In this document: positions 9,409-17,688 of the stretch, in pieces
Layout of the letters: each line of letters opens with the position of its first letter
Position numbering within the stretch: position 1 is the first letter of the stretch
Assembly (NCBI RefSeq): GCF_001005725.1
Contig: NZ_LBIC01000005.1
Span: 360,001 to 424,000 of the forward strand
From: Sphingobium chungbukense
Lineage (GTDB): Bacteria; Pseudomonadota; Alphaproteobacteria; Sphingomonadales; Sphingomonadaceae
DNA: 64,000 nucleotides
Direction: 5' to 3'
Position numbers and translations under genes: made by a program
The notes under the pieces: model-generated
What the model was told of the DNA's origin: nothing
Database searches by the model: none
The model's input: only the letters and a program-made list of their open reading frames with translations

Positions 9409-10227
9409 ATGACGGTTTTGGCAGCGGGCAAGCGCAGTTCCGGATATTCCGGCGTTCGGAGATTTTCCCTCGCACGCTTCGGTGGGCGCTGGCTGTCGCC
9501 CGTCATCCTGCTGCTGCTCTGGGAGTTGGGATCGCGCAGCGGCCTTATCCCCGAACGTACCTTGGCCGCGCCTTCTGCGGTGATCGGCACGTTGGCCCAA
9601 ATGCTGCTGTCGGGCGAATTGCCCTCGAACCTGCTGGTGTCATTTGCCCGCGTCGCGGTGGGGTTGCTGATAGGGGTGGGGCTTGGCCTGGGGCTCGGTC
9701 TCGTCTCAGGACTGTCCCGCACCGGGGAGTTGGCGGTCGATCCGCTGATGCAGATCAAAAGGACCATTCCCGTGCTGGCGCTGACGCCGTTGTTCATCGT
9801 CTGGTTCGGGATCGGGGAAACGCCCAAGATCGCGCTTATCGCCTTCGCGGCAGTCTTTCCCGTCTATCTCAACCTCTATAGCGGCATCCGGGGTGTCGAC
9901 CTGCGCTTGCTGGATGCGGCGAAAAGCTTCGGGCTCAGCCGCTGGGAACAGATCTGGCATGTCATTCTGCCGTCCGCGCTGCCCTCGCTGTTGGTGGGGC
10001 TGCGTTATGCGCTGTCGGTTGCCATCCTGGTCCTCGTCGTGGCGGAGCAGATCAACGCATCGGCCGGCCTTGGTTATCTCATCAACAATGCCCGCGATTT
10101 CATGCGGACGGACATCATCGTCGTCTGCCTCATGGTCTACGCCATTCTCGGCCTTGGCGCCGACTGGCTGGTCCGCGCCATCGAAGCCCGCGCCCTTATC
10201 TGGCGCCCCAGCATAGTGGAGCAATAA
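9409..10227 (+). CDS. ssuC: ABC transporter permease, SsuC/TauC type
   Basis: A 272-residue inner-membrane permease with about six hydrophobic segments. The conserved cytoplasmic loop that docks on the ATPase (EAA-like loop) is visible as LDAAKSFGLSRWEQIWHVILP. This is the permease subunit of an importer for sulfonates or related small organosulfur or organonitrogen compounds. ATG 9409 is chosen over an in-frame TTG at 9358. It is the first gene of an operon continuing with the ATPase, a thiol dioxygenase, a rhodanese, an SsuD-like enzyme and a binding protein. The Ssu assignment rests on this context; Tau or nitrate-type families are close. Confidence 0.85.
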   Translation: MTVLAAGKRSSGYSGVRRFSLARFGGRWLSPVILLLLWELGSRSGLIPERTLAAPSAVIGTLAQMLLSGELPSNLLVSFARVAVGLLIGVGLGLGLGLVSGLSRTGELAVDPLMQIKRTIPVLALTPLFIVWFGIGETPKIALIAFAAVFPVYLNLYSGIRGVDLRLLDAAKSFGLSRWEQIWHVILPSALPSLLVGLRYALSVAILVLVVAEQINASAGLGYLINNARDFMRTDIIVVCLMVYAILGLGADWLVRAIEARALIWRPSIVEQ

Positions 10228-10229
10228 GC

Positions 10230-11033
10230 ATGGACGCCCGTCTCGGATTTTCCGCCCTGCAAAGTGCCGCCCATCACCGCGATCTTCCGCACCCTGAGCC
10301 GGTGGTGAGGCTGCGCGGCTTCGTCCGCCGCTTCGGCGCCAACACGATCATCGACGGTCTGGACCTGGACATCGCGCCGGGCGAATTCATTGCGCTCCTG
10401 GGCCGTTCCGGTTCCGGCAAGACAACCTTGTTGCGCACGCTCGCGGGTCTCGATGAGATACGCGGACAGGACGTCGAAGTCCCCGACTCGCGCGCGGTCG
10501 TGTTTCAGGATGCACGTCTGCTGCCCTGGAAGCCGGTATGGAAGAATGTGGCCCTGGGTCTCAAGGGCGACCGGGTGCGCGACCGAAGCGAGGCGGCGCT
10601 CAAGGAAGTCGGGCTTGGCCATCGGCTCGACGCCTGGCCGCTGACGCTGTCCGGCGGAGAAGCGCAGCGCGTCGCGCTTGCCCGTGCGCTGGTGCGCGAA
10701 CCCAAGCTGCTGCTGCTTGATGAACCCTTCGCCGCGCTGGATGCGCTGACACGCTACAGGATGCATGAACTCGTCCTGTCGCTCTGGCGCGCGCACCGGC
10801 CTGCCGTGTTGATCGTGACCCATGATGTGGAGGAAGCGATCGCGCTCGCTGACCGGGTGCTGGTGCTCGACAAGGGGCGCATCGTCGCGCAGGAGCGGAT
10901 TGCGGCTCCGCGGGGGGAACGGTCCGGTCTTTCGGGGCATCTGCGGGAAAAGCTGCTCTCCCATCTCGGTGGCGATGATGATCATGGCGCCGCTGTCCTG
11001 CCCTTCGCGCCGATCGCGGAGGCCGCCGAATGA
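10230..11033 (+). CDS. ssuB: ABC transporter ATP-binding protein, SsuB/TauB type
   Basis: A 267-residue ABC ATPase. Walker A is GRSGSGKTT at about residues 58-66, the Q-loop region is VVFQDARLLPW, the signature LSGGEAQ starts at residue 140, Walker B LLLLDEP has Asp164-Glu165, and the switch His is in VTHDVEEA. The LLPW after the Q-loop is typical of the nitrate/sulfonate/taurine importer ATPases. The start is two bases after the permease stop and its own stop overlaps the next start as ATGA. It energises the adjacent permease. Confidence 0.92.
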   Translation: MDARLGFSALQSAAHHRDLPHPEPVVRLRGFVRRFGANTIIDGLDLDIAPGEFIALLGRSGSGKTTLLRTLAGLDEIRGQDVEVPDSRAVVFQDARLLPWKPVWKNVALGLKGDRVRDRSEAALKEVGLGHRLDAWPLTLSGGEAQRVALARALVREPKLLLLDEPFAALDALTRYRMHELVLSLWRAHRPAVLIVTHDVEEAIALADRVLVLDKGRIVAQERIAAPRGERSGLSGHLREKLLSHLGGDDDHGAAVLPFAPIAEAAE

Positions 11034-11656
11034 ATGCCGTCGCGACGATAAGTCGGCCTGCCGACGGCGCCGCCGACATCGCGCGTCTGCGCGGCTTCGT
11101 CACCGCTTTTGCCGATCTGGTGGCGGCGACGCGCGATGAAGGGGCGATATTGGAGAGTGGCCGTGCCCTGTTGAGCCGGCTGATCGCCAGGGACGATTGG
11201 CTGCCGGAGCAATTCACTCGCCCGCATCCCGAGCGCTACCAGCAATATCTGCTGCATTGCGACAGCCGCGAGCGCTTCAGCGTCGTCAGTTTTGTCTGGG
11301 GACCCGGCCAGTCCACGCCGGTCCACGATCATACGGTTTGGGGTTTGGTCGGCATTTTGCGAGGGGTCGAGAAGGTCGAGCGCTTCCGCCGGTCGCCCGA
11401 CGGCCGATTGATCGCGCATGGTGAGCAATATCTTCGTGAGGGCGAAGTCGACGCCGTTTCCCCCCGCATCGGGGATATCCATCGCGTGACCAACGGCCTT
11501 GTGGATCGGCCGTCGATCAGCATCCATGTCTATGGCGCCAATATCGGCGCGGTCGAGCGGGCGACCTATGCTGCCGACGGGACCGCCAAAAGCTTCATAT
11601 CGGGTTACGCCAACGGCGTGATCCCCAACCTCTGGGACAGATCGAGAAACGCATGA
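11030..11656 (+). CDS. Cysteine dioxygenase-type thiol dioxygenase
   Basis: A 208-residue cupin of the cysteine dioxygenase type I family. The iron ligands appear as VHDHTVWG (His99 and His101) and DIHRV (His151), giving the 3-His Fe(II) site of thiol dioxygenases. Members oxidise a thiol such as cysteine or 3-mercaptopropionate to a sulfinic acid using O2. The bacterial family includes several substrate classes, so cysteine is not certain. It overlaps its neighbours on both sides by ATGA and is therefore tightly coupled to an importer and a rhodanese, pointing to an imported thiol or one released in the cell. Confidence 0.85.
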   Translation: MNAVATISRPADGAADIARLRGFVTAFADLVAATRDEGAILESGRALLSRLIARDDWLPEQFTRPHPERYQQYLLHCDSRERFSVVSFVWGPGQSTPVHDHTVWGLVGILRGVEKVERFRRSPDGRLIAHGEQYLREGEVDAVSPRIGDIHRVTNGLVDRPSISIHVYGANIGAVERATYAADGTAKSFISGYANGVIPNLWDRSRNA

Positions 11657-12915
11657 CCACCAATACGCTGGAACGCATTCAGCTTGCCACGCCGCAGGAT
11701 ATCCGTCGCGCCTTGCTGGTGGGCAGTGAGATTGCCCTGATCGACGTGCGCGAGGAGCATGAATTCGCGCAGGGCCATCCTTTGTTCGCCGCTCAGATTC
11801 CGCTGCGCCGGATCGATGAGGAAGCACGTTGGCGCATTCCCCGGCCGGATACGTCGATCGTCGTCTATGACAATGGTGAAGGGCTGGCACGCAAGGCGGC
11901 CGTGCGGTTCGAGGGGCTGGGCTATACCGACGTCCGCGAACTGGAGGGCGGCCTCGATGGCTGGCGCGCTGCGGGCTATGAGCTGTTCGAGGATGTGAAC
12001 AGCTATTCCAAGGCCTTTGGCGAGTTGGTCGAGCATCGCCGCCATACGCCCAGCCTGGCGGCGGAAGAGGTGCAGGCGCTGATCAGGGAAAAGGCCGATA
12101 TCGCGATCCTCGACGCTCGTCGTTACGACGAATATAACACGATGAGTATCCCGACCGGCACCAGCGTTCCCGGCGCGGAACTGGTGCTGCGCGCCAGGTC
12201 CATCGCGCCTGATCCCGATACCACGATCATCGTCAATTGCGCGGGCCGGACCCGGTCGATCATCGGTACCCAGTCGCTGGTCAATGCCGGTTTGCCCAAC
12301 CCGATCTTCGCCCTGCGCAACGGTACGATCGGCTGGACGCTGGCGGGACAGGAACTGGAGACCGGCCAGACCCGCGTCGCGCCGGAGATCGACAATCGCT
12401 CTGCCGAGGATGCCCGCGCCCATGCTCGCGATGTTGCCTATCGCGCTGGGGTGAAGCGCATCGGATGGGACGAACTGGAGGCGTTGAAGGCTGACGATGC
12501 ACGTACCCTCTATCTTTACGATGTACGCCAGCCGCGTGAATATGAAAGCGGTCATCTGCCTGGCTTCCGCAATGCACAAGGTGGTCAACTCGTTCAGGAA
12601 ACCGACCATAATGCCCCGGTACGGGGCGCGCGCATCGTCGTCACCGATGACATTGGCCCGCGCGCCGATATGACTGCATCCTGGCTCGCGCAACTGGGGT
12701 GGGAGGTGTTCGTACTCGATGTCGACTGGGCCACGGTAGCGCTGGAAAAAGGACCAGATGGTGCCCCCAGTCCGCGCGGGCCGGAGGGCCGCTACAAGCG
12801 CCCCTATGAAGGAACGGACAACAAGGCGGCGGCCATGCAGGCCTATCTCGACTGGGAATATGGTCTTGTCGCTCAACTGGAGCGCGACGGCACTCACGGC
12901 TTTTTCGTGATCTGA
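11653..12915 (+). CDS. Multi-domain rhodanese-like sulfurtransferase
   Basis: A 420-residue protein with at least three rhodanese-like domains in tandem. Each begins with a typical segment (ALIDVREEHEFAQGH near residue 35, AILDARRYDEYN near 155, LYLYDVRQPREYESGH near 290). Only the middle domain keeps the active-site loop Cys, in VNCAGRTRS (Cys196). The loops of the first and third domains read VYDNGEGLA and VTDDIGPRA, with Asp where Cys would be, so they are probably structural or binding domains. It would carry persulfide sulfur or act on a sulfur intermediate. It overlaps the thiol dioxygenase gene by ATGA. Confidence 0.85.
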   Translation: MTTNTLERIQLATPQDIRRALLVGSEIALIDVREEHEFAQGHPLFAAQIPLRRIDEEARWRIPRPDTSIVVYDNGEGLARKAAVRFEGLGYTDVRELEGGLDGWRAAGYELFEDVNSYSKAFGELVEHRRHTPSLAAEEVQALIREKADIAILDARRYDEYNTMSIPTGTSVPGAELVLRARSIAPDPDTTIIVNCAGRTRSIIGTQSLVNAGLPNPIFALRNGTIGWTLAGQELETGQTRVAPEIDNRSAEDARAHARDVAYRAGVKRIGWDELEALKADDARTLYLYDVRQPREYESGHLPGFRNAQGGQLVQETDHNAPVRGARIVVTDDIGPRADMTASWLAQLGWEVFVLDVDWATVALEKGPDGAPSPRGPEGRYKRPYEGTDNKAAAMQAYLDWEYGLVAQLERDGTHGFFVI

Positions 12916-12929
12916 ATTGAGAGGTTACC

Positions 12930-14018
12930 ATGAGCGTCAAGTTTATCGGCTATATCGGCTTCAATAATGCCTCTGAAACCCAGGCGGCCGTACGAAGCCG
13001 TGTCCTCGACAAGGATTATGTCGAGGCATCAGCCAAGGCCCAGGAAGAGGGGGGCTTCGACCGCGTATTGATACCCTTCAGTTCCAACAGCCCGGAAAGC
13101 CAGATCGTTGCAGCCCATGCGGCGGCCATTACCTCGACCCTGGGTTTCCTGGTGGCGCATCGGCCCGGCTTCACCCAGCCGACCGTTGCCGCGCGGCAAC
13201 TGGCGACGCTGGATCAGTTGTCGGGCGGGCGTGTGGCGGTCCACATCATCACCGGCGGCGCCGACGATGAAATGGCGCGGGACGGCGATACCAGGAGCGT
13301 GAAGGCGGAACGCTACGCCCGCACTGACGAATATCTTACCATCCTGCGGCAGGAATGGACGGCGGCTAGGCCATTCGACCATCAGGGCAGATTCTACGAC
13401 GTGAAGCAGGCGTTCAGCGCCATCAAGCCCGACAATCTACCGGTTTTCTTCGGCGGTTCGTCGCCGGAAGCGATCGAGGTCGCGGGGCAGCATGCCGATG
13501 TCTACGCCCTTTGGGGCGAAACGCTGGAGGCGGTGCAGGATACTGTCCGGCAGGTGCGCCGATCGGCGGCGCGTTTCGGTCGCGATCCCGGCTTCTCCCT
13601 TTCATTGCGGCCTGTGATCGCGGACACGGAAGAGGCGGCGTGGAAGCGCGCGGCCGAGATCGAAGAGCAGGTGCGCGAAAACCGGATCGCCGCTGGACTG
13701 CCGCTGACCGGCCACCGTCCGCCCAATGCCGGATCGCTTCGCCTGCTCGAAACGGCGAGCGTCAATCGGCAGGACAAGCGGCTGTGGACCGGCGTTGCGG
13801 CCCTGACGGGTGCGGCCGGCAACAGCACGGGGCTGGTCGGTACGCCCGAGCAGGTGGCGGACGCGATGCTCGATTATTATGATATCGGCATCGACCATTT
13901 CCTGATCCGCGGCTTCGATCCGTTGGGCGACTCCATCCTCTATGGCCGGGAACTTCTCCCTGTCGTGCGGCGTAAGGTCGCCGATCGGGAAAAGAACGGT
14001 CTGGCGTTGGCGGGCTGA
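12930..14018 (+). CDS. ssuD: LLM-class FMNH2-dependent monooxygenase, alkanesulfonate monooxygenase (SsuD) type
   Basis: A 362-residue luciferase-like TIM-barrel monooxygenase. It shares with SsuD the blocks GFDRVLIPF, LVAHRPGFTQPTVAARQLATLDQLSGGR, ITGG, PVFFGGSSPEAIEVAGQHADVYALWGE and GTPEQVADAM. SsuD uses reduced flavin and O2 to split alkanesulfonates to an aldehyde and sulfite. No SsuE-type NAD(P)H:FMN reductase is visible nearby, so reduced flavin must come from elsewhere. The gene follows the rhodanese by 14 bases with GAGAGG as ribosome binding site, and is followed one base later by a binding-protein gene. Confidence 0.85.
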   Translation: MSVKFIGYIGFNNASETQAAVRSRVLDKDYVEASAKAQEEGGFDRVLIPFSSNSPESQIVAAHAAAITSTLGFLVAHRPGFTQPTVAARQLATLDQLSGGRVAVHIITGGADDEMARDGDTRSVKAERYARTDEYLTILRQEWTAARPFDHQGRFYDVKQAFSAIKPDNLPVFFGGSSPEAIEVAGQHADVYALWGETLEAVQDTVRQVRRSAARFGRDPGFSLSLRPVIADTEEAAWKRAAEIEEQVRENRIAAGLPLTGHRPPNAGSLRLLETASVNRQDKRLWTGVAALTGAAGNSTGLVGTPEQVADAMLDYYDIGIDHFLIRGFDPLGDSILYGRELLPVVRRKVADREKNGLALAG

Positions 14019-14019
14019 A

Positions 14020-14979
14020 ATGGCGAAAAACAGGGGCGCGATCATCGCGGTGATACTGGTTGCGGCGGCGGGCTTTGGTCTCGCCGCCGCGAAATTTGGC
14101 GGCAGCGATGATCGGGTGCTGCGCGTCGCCAACCAGAAGGGGCAGGTCAAATCCATGATGATCGCCTCGGGCGTTCTCAATGATGCGCCTTATACGGTCG
14201 AGTGGTCGGAATTTCCGGCAGCCCAACCCTTGCTGGAGGCGGTGGGTGGCGGTGCGGCGGATCTCGGCCTGGCGGCCGACGCGCCCTTCATCTTCGCCTA
14301 TCAAAGCGGTAGCCCGATCAAGGCCATCGGGGTGCAGGCGCCCGCTGCCCAGGCTGCGGAGGCGCTGGCCATATTGGTGAAGGACGGCTCGCCCGCGCGG
14401 TCGATACAGAATCTGATCGGCAAATCGATCGCCACCACGCGTGGATCGATCGGTCATCATCTGCTGCTTCAGGCGCTCGAACGGGCGCATATCCCGGCGG
14501 ACAGGGTGCGCGTCACCTTCCTGCCGCCCGGCGATGCCAAGGCCGCCTTCGACAGCGGCGCGATCGACGCCTGGTCCACCTGGACGCCCTATACGAATGT
14601 GGCGATCAAGGAAGGCGCACGCGCGGTGGTCGATGCGAAGGATTACGGCCTGCCCAATTATATCGACATTGCCTATGCCGACTCCATCGGATCGAAGCGC
14701 GCCTTGCTTGCGGATTTTCTCCGGAGGGAGGCAAGGGCCGTCGACTGGGCGCGGGCGCATCCGGATGAGTTCGCGCAGGTTCTGGCGAAGGAAACCGGTC
14801 TGCCGCTCGACATCGCGCGCGCAAGTTTCGACCGCAACAACCGTGTGGCGCAACCCATCGACGGCAAGATCATCGCACACGAACAGGACATTACCCACCG
14901 TTTCCAGAAGGCCGGCTTGATTGATGGCAAGCGGGTGGTCGCCGATGCCTTCGATCCCGACTTCGGTAAAGGCGGGTAA
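14020..14979 (+). CDS. ABC transporter substrate-binding protein, sulfonate/nitrate type (SsuA-like)
   Basis: A 319-residue periplasmic binding protein. An uncleaved-looking hydrophobic N terminus (residues about 7-25, IIAVILVAAAGFGLAAA) follows MAKNRG, so it may be anchored to the inner membrane. The two-lobe fold shows the usual marks of the family: EWSEFPAAQPLLEAVGGGAADLGLAADAPFIFAY, GKSIATTRGSIGHHLLLQAL, and DAWSTWTPYTNVA. It should deliver the substrate to the upstream permease/ATPase. The ATG starts right after the ssuD-like stop. It is a homologue of the lipoprotein encoded at 17663-18622. Confidence 0.85.
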   Translation: MAKNRGAIIAVILVAAAGFGLAAAKFGGSDDRVLRVANQKGQVKSMMIASGVLNDAPYTVEWSEFPAAQPLLEAVGGGAADLGLAADAPFIFAYQSGSPIKAIGVQAPAAQAAEALAILVKDGSPARSIQNLIGKSIATTRGSIGHHLLLQALERAHIPADRVRVTFLPPGDAKAAFDSGAIDAWSTWTPYTNVAIKEGARAVVDAKDYGLPNYIDIAYADSIGSKRALLADFLRREARAVDWARAHPDEFAQVLAKETGLPLDIARASFDRNNRVAQPIDGKIIAHEQDITHRFQKAGLIDGKRVVADAFDPDFGKGG

Positions 14980-15015
14980 AGCTGAATTTCGTCCCTATAT
15001 AGAATAAATTAAATT

Positions 15016-15102
15016 CAAATATATTCATAGATGTAATGGTAAAGTCATTTCTCAATCAATTTGATAGTAAATAGATGATCCCCATGTGATGGGGGATATG
15101 CC
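15016..15102 (+). promoter_or_regulatory. AT-rich promoter and RBS hairpin of the TonB receptor gene
   Basis: The 120 bases before the receptor are very AT-rich. They contain CAAATATAT (15016-15024), shared with the lysR/ABC control region. Close to the start, CCCCAT (15080-15085) and ATGGGG (15089-15094) can pair around a 3-base loop, covering most of the GGGGGA ribosome binding site, so translation may be damped by this stem. Confidence 0.45.
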
Positions 15103-17688
15103 ATGAACAATGAAAACTATTTTCTGTGCTCGACTGCAATTGCGATCGTCTTACTGACGACTGTTCCCTTGTTCGCGCAAACCGCCGCAGCAACTGAGGG
15201 CGTTGCGGCGGAAGCTGCCAACGATGCTGGCGCCATTATCGTGACGGGCGTGCGCGGTGCACCGCGTACCGTGGCGGAAAGTCCTGCGCCGATCGACGTA
15301 GTGAGCGCGGAGAAATTGCAGGCCACCGGCTCGGCCGAGTTCGGTGAAGCCCTGTCCAAGCTGCTGCCTTCGCTCAATTTCGGCGCGACCCATGCGGGCG
15401 TGTTCTCGATCGGGCGTCCGGTCACCAATCGCGGCCTTGCGCCCGCCTATACGCTGGTGTTGGTCAACGGCAAGCGGCGGCACAACGGCGCTTTCCTCAA
15501 CAATTCGACTGCCGATACATCTGGCGCGAATCCGGTCGACATCGACCTCATCCCGACCAGCGCGATCAACCGGATCGAGGTGCTGAAGGACAGCGCCGCC
15601 GCCCAATATGGCACCGACGCCATAGCCGGGGTCATCAACATCCAATTGGCTGAGAAGGAGGGGCTGAGCGGCGATTTCACCTATGGGACGCTCTATAACG
15701 CCAATGGCAAGCCAGATAGCTGGAAGGGCACGATCCGTTACGGCACGAAGATCGGTGACGGCGGCTTCCTGACCCTGAGCGGCGACATTCGCAAGCGCGG
15801 CGGCGCCTGGTGGAATCTGCCCGCGACCGATACGAACATCTATGGCCTGCCCGCCAACCGCACGGTCGATCAGGTAGTGGCGACCAGCGGCCTGACCCGC
15901 GATCAGGTGCTGGCCAATGTCGCCCAGGCCAATGCCCGCAACGCGCAATGGAGTCGCGACGGCGCGCATAATGGCGACCCGCAGATCAAGGCGTTCAACC
16001 TGTCCTATAATGCGGAACTGCCGGTGACGGAGAATGTCACCCTCTACAGCTTCGGCACCTATGGCGAGCGCGACGCCCAAATCGGCAATAATTTCCGCCG
16101 TCCCAATAGCACCGCCAATTTCACCGCACTTTTCCCGGACGGCTATTACCCCCTCAACAATATCGACGAGAATGATTTTCAGTTCGTCGGCGGTTTGAGG
16201 GGCGTACTCTGGGGCTGGGACTATGATGTCAGTTCCTCTTTCGGCCGCAACTATAGTCATCAATATTCGAAATTGTCGGTCCGTCCCTCGCTCGGGGCGA
16301 ACAGTCCGACAAGCTGGCCCAATCTCGCCAATTTCGAGTTCCGGCAATGGACCCACAATGTCGAACTTCACCGGGAAGTCGAAATCGGTCTGGCCAAGCC
16401 GCTGCAAATCTCCGTCGGCGGCGAATATCGACTCGATCGCTTCCGGACCTTCGCGGGCGATCCTCTGGCTTATCAACCGGCGACCTATCGTTTCCAGCCC
16501 GGCGACCAGCAGTATGACTGGAATGTCGGCGTCACCGCCTCGCCCGTGGTGCAGGGGGCGATCGTGCTGTCGCCCGCTGATGAGGCTGATATCGGCCGCA
16601 AGGTTTATGCGGGCTATGTCGACCTTGGCATCTATCCGCTCGATGCATGGTATATCGGCGCTGCGGTCCGCGCCGAACATTATAGCGACGGTTCCGGAAG
16701 CCCGGTCGGCCTGAAGCTCAACAGCCGCTATGAGATCAGCCCTGCCTTCGCCATTCGCGGCACGGTCGGCACCGGCTTCCGCGCGCCGTCGCTGACGCAG
16801 ATCGGCTATGCGCAGACCGATGGACGCACCTCCTCCTTTTTCAACATGCAGACCGGGCAGACGGAACTCAGGCCCACCGTCGCGAAGCTGGTGACGGCGG
16901 ATTCCGCCGTCGGCCAGTTGCTGGGCGCCAAGCCGCTCAAGGCGGAGAAGACATGGAATGCGGGGCTGGGCTTCGTCTTCGCGCCTGCGCCTGCCCTGTC
17001 GGTGACGCTCGATGGCTATTATATCCGCATCAAGAACCGGATCGAGCGCACCGGCCGTTTGTTCGGCACGGGCATTTCCGCCATCCTTGCCGCCTACGGC
17101 CTGTCGGACATCGAGCAGGCCGAATATTTCATCAACGCCGCCGACACCACGACCAAGGGTTTCGATCTGGTCGCTGACTATTCCAAAAACCTTGGCGATC
17201 TGGGCAAGCTAGGGCTGACCTTCGCCTTCAACTATTCGAAGACGAAGGTGACGGATGTCGTCGCTACCCCGTCGCAACTCTTCGGTCCCACCGGCGCTTC
17301 GCTGCTGGGCGCGGGGTCGGTCTTCTTCGGCGGCGACAAGATCGGGGAGCTGGAAGTGCTCCAGCCGCATACGAAGCTGGTCAGCACGCTCAACTGGAGC
17401 AAGGGCATTTTCGGCTTCAGCCTCACCGCCACCCGCTATGGCAAATATACGCAGCGCACGGCAGCGGGCGACGACCGGCATTTCGGCGCGAAGATCATCA
17501 CCGACGCCAGCATCAGCGCGAAGGTGACGCAGTTCGCCACGCTTTCGGCCGGCGCCACCAACCTGTTCGACGTCCGCCCCGAAACCAACGGGCCGGGCAA
17601 TCCCCAGACGGGCCAGGGCTATTATGGTCCGTCGCCCTTCAATCCGGCGGGAGGCTATTATTATGGACGGATCGCGCTTGCTTTCTGA
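15103..17688 (+). CDS. TonB-dependent receptor (full length), organosulfur locus
   Basis: An 861-residue outer-membrane receptor. A Sec signal peptide covers roughly residues 1-26 (ending VPLFAQ-TAAA), followed by a TonB-box-like segment IIVTGVRG near residue 46, the plug domain (VEVLKDSAAAQYGTDAIAGVINI region) and a long beta-barrel ending GGYYYGRIALAF with a terminal Phe. It lies between two genes for sulfonate-type binding proteins, and its 3' end overlaps the second by 26 bases. This strongly suggests it brings the same sulfur compound across the outer membrane, but the ligand is not known. Confidence 0.92.
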   Translation: MNNENYFLCSTAIAIVLLTTVPLFAQTAAATEGVAAEAANDAGAIIVTGVRGAPRTVAESPAPIDVVSAEKLQATGSAEFGEALSKLLPSLNFGATHAGVFSIGRPVTNRGLAPAYTLVLVNGKRRHNGAFLNNSTADTSGANPVDIDLIPTSAINRIEVLKDSAAAQYGTDAIAGVINIQLAEKEGLSGDFTYGTLYNANGKPDSWKGTIRYGTKIGDGGFLTLSGDIRKRGGAWWNLPATDTNIYGLPANRTVDQVVATSGLTRDQVLANVAQANARNAQWSRDGAHNGDPQIKAFNLSYNAELPVTENVTLYSFGTYGERDAQIGNNFRRPNSTANFTALFPDGYYPLNNIDENDFQFVGGLRGVLWGWDYDVSSSFGRNYSHQYSKLSVRPSLGANSPTSWPNLANFEFRQWTHNVELHREVEIGLAKPLQISVGGEYRLDRFRTFAGDPLAYQPATYRFQPGDQQYDWNVGVTASPVVQGAIVLSPADEADIGRKVYAGYVDLGIYPLDAWYIGAAVRAEHYSDGSGSPVGLKLNSRYEISPAFAIRGTVGTGFRAPSLTQIGYAQTDGRTSSFFNMQTGQTELRPTVAKLVTADSAVGQLLGAKPLKAEKTWNAGLGFVFAPAPALSVTLDGYYIRIKNRIERTGRLFGTGISAILAAYGLSDIEQAEYFINAADTTTKGFDLVADYSKNLGDLGKLGLTFAFNYSKTKVTDVVATPSQLFGPTGASLLGAGSVFFGGDKIGELEVLQPHTKLVSTLNWSKGIFGFSLTATRYGKYTQRTAAGDDRHFGAKIITDASISAKVTQFATLSAGATNLFDVRPETNGPGNPQTGQGYYGPSPFNPAGGYYYGRIALAF

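Noticed and set aside
15151..16680. A 509-codon frame antisense to the TonB receptor
   Set aside because: It mirrors codons of the receptor, which has signal peptide, plug and terminal Phe.
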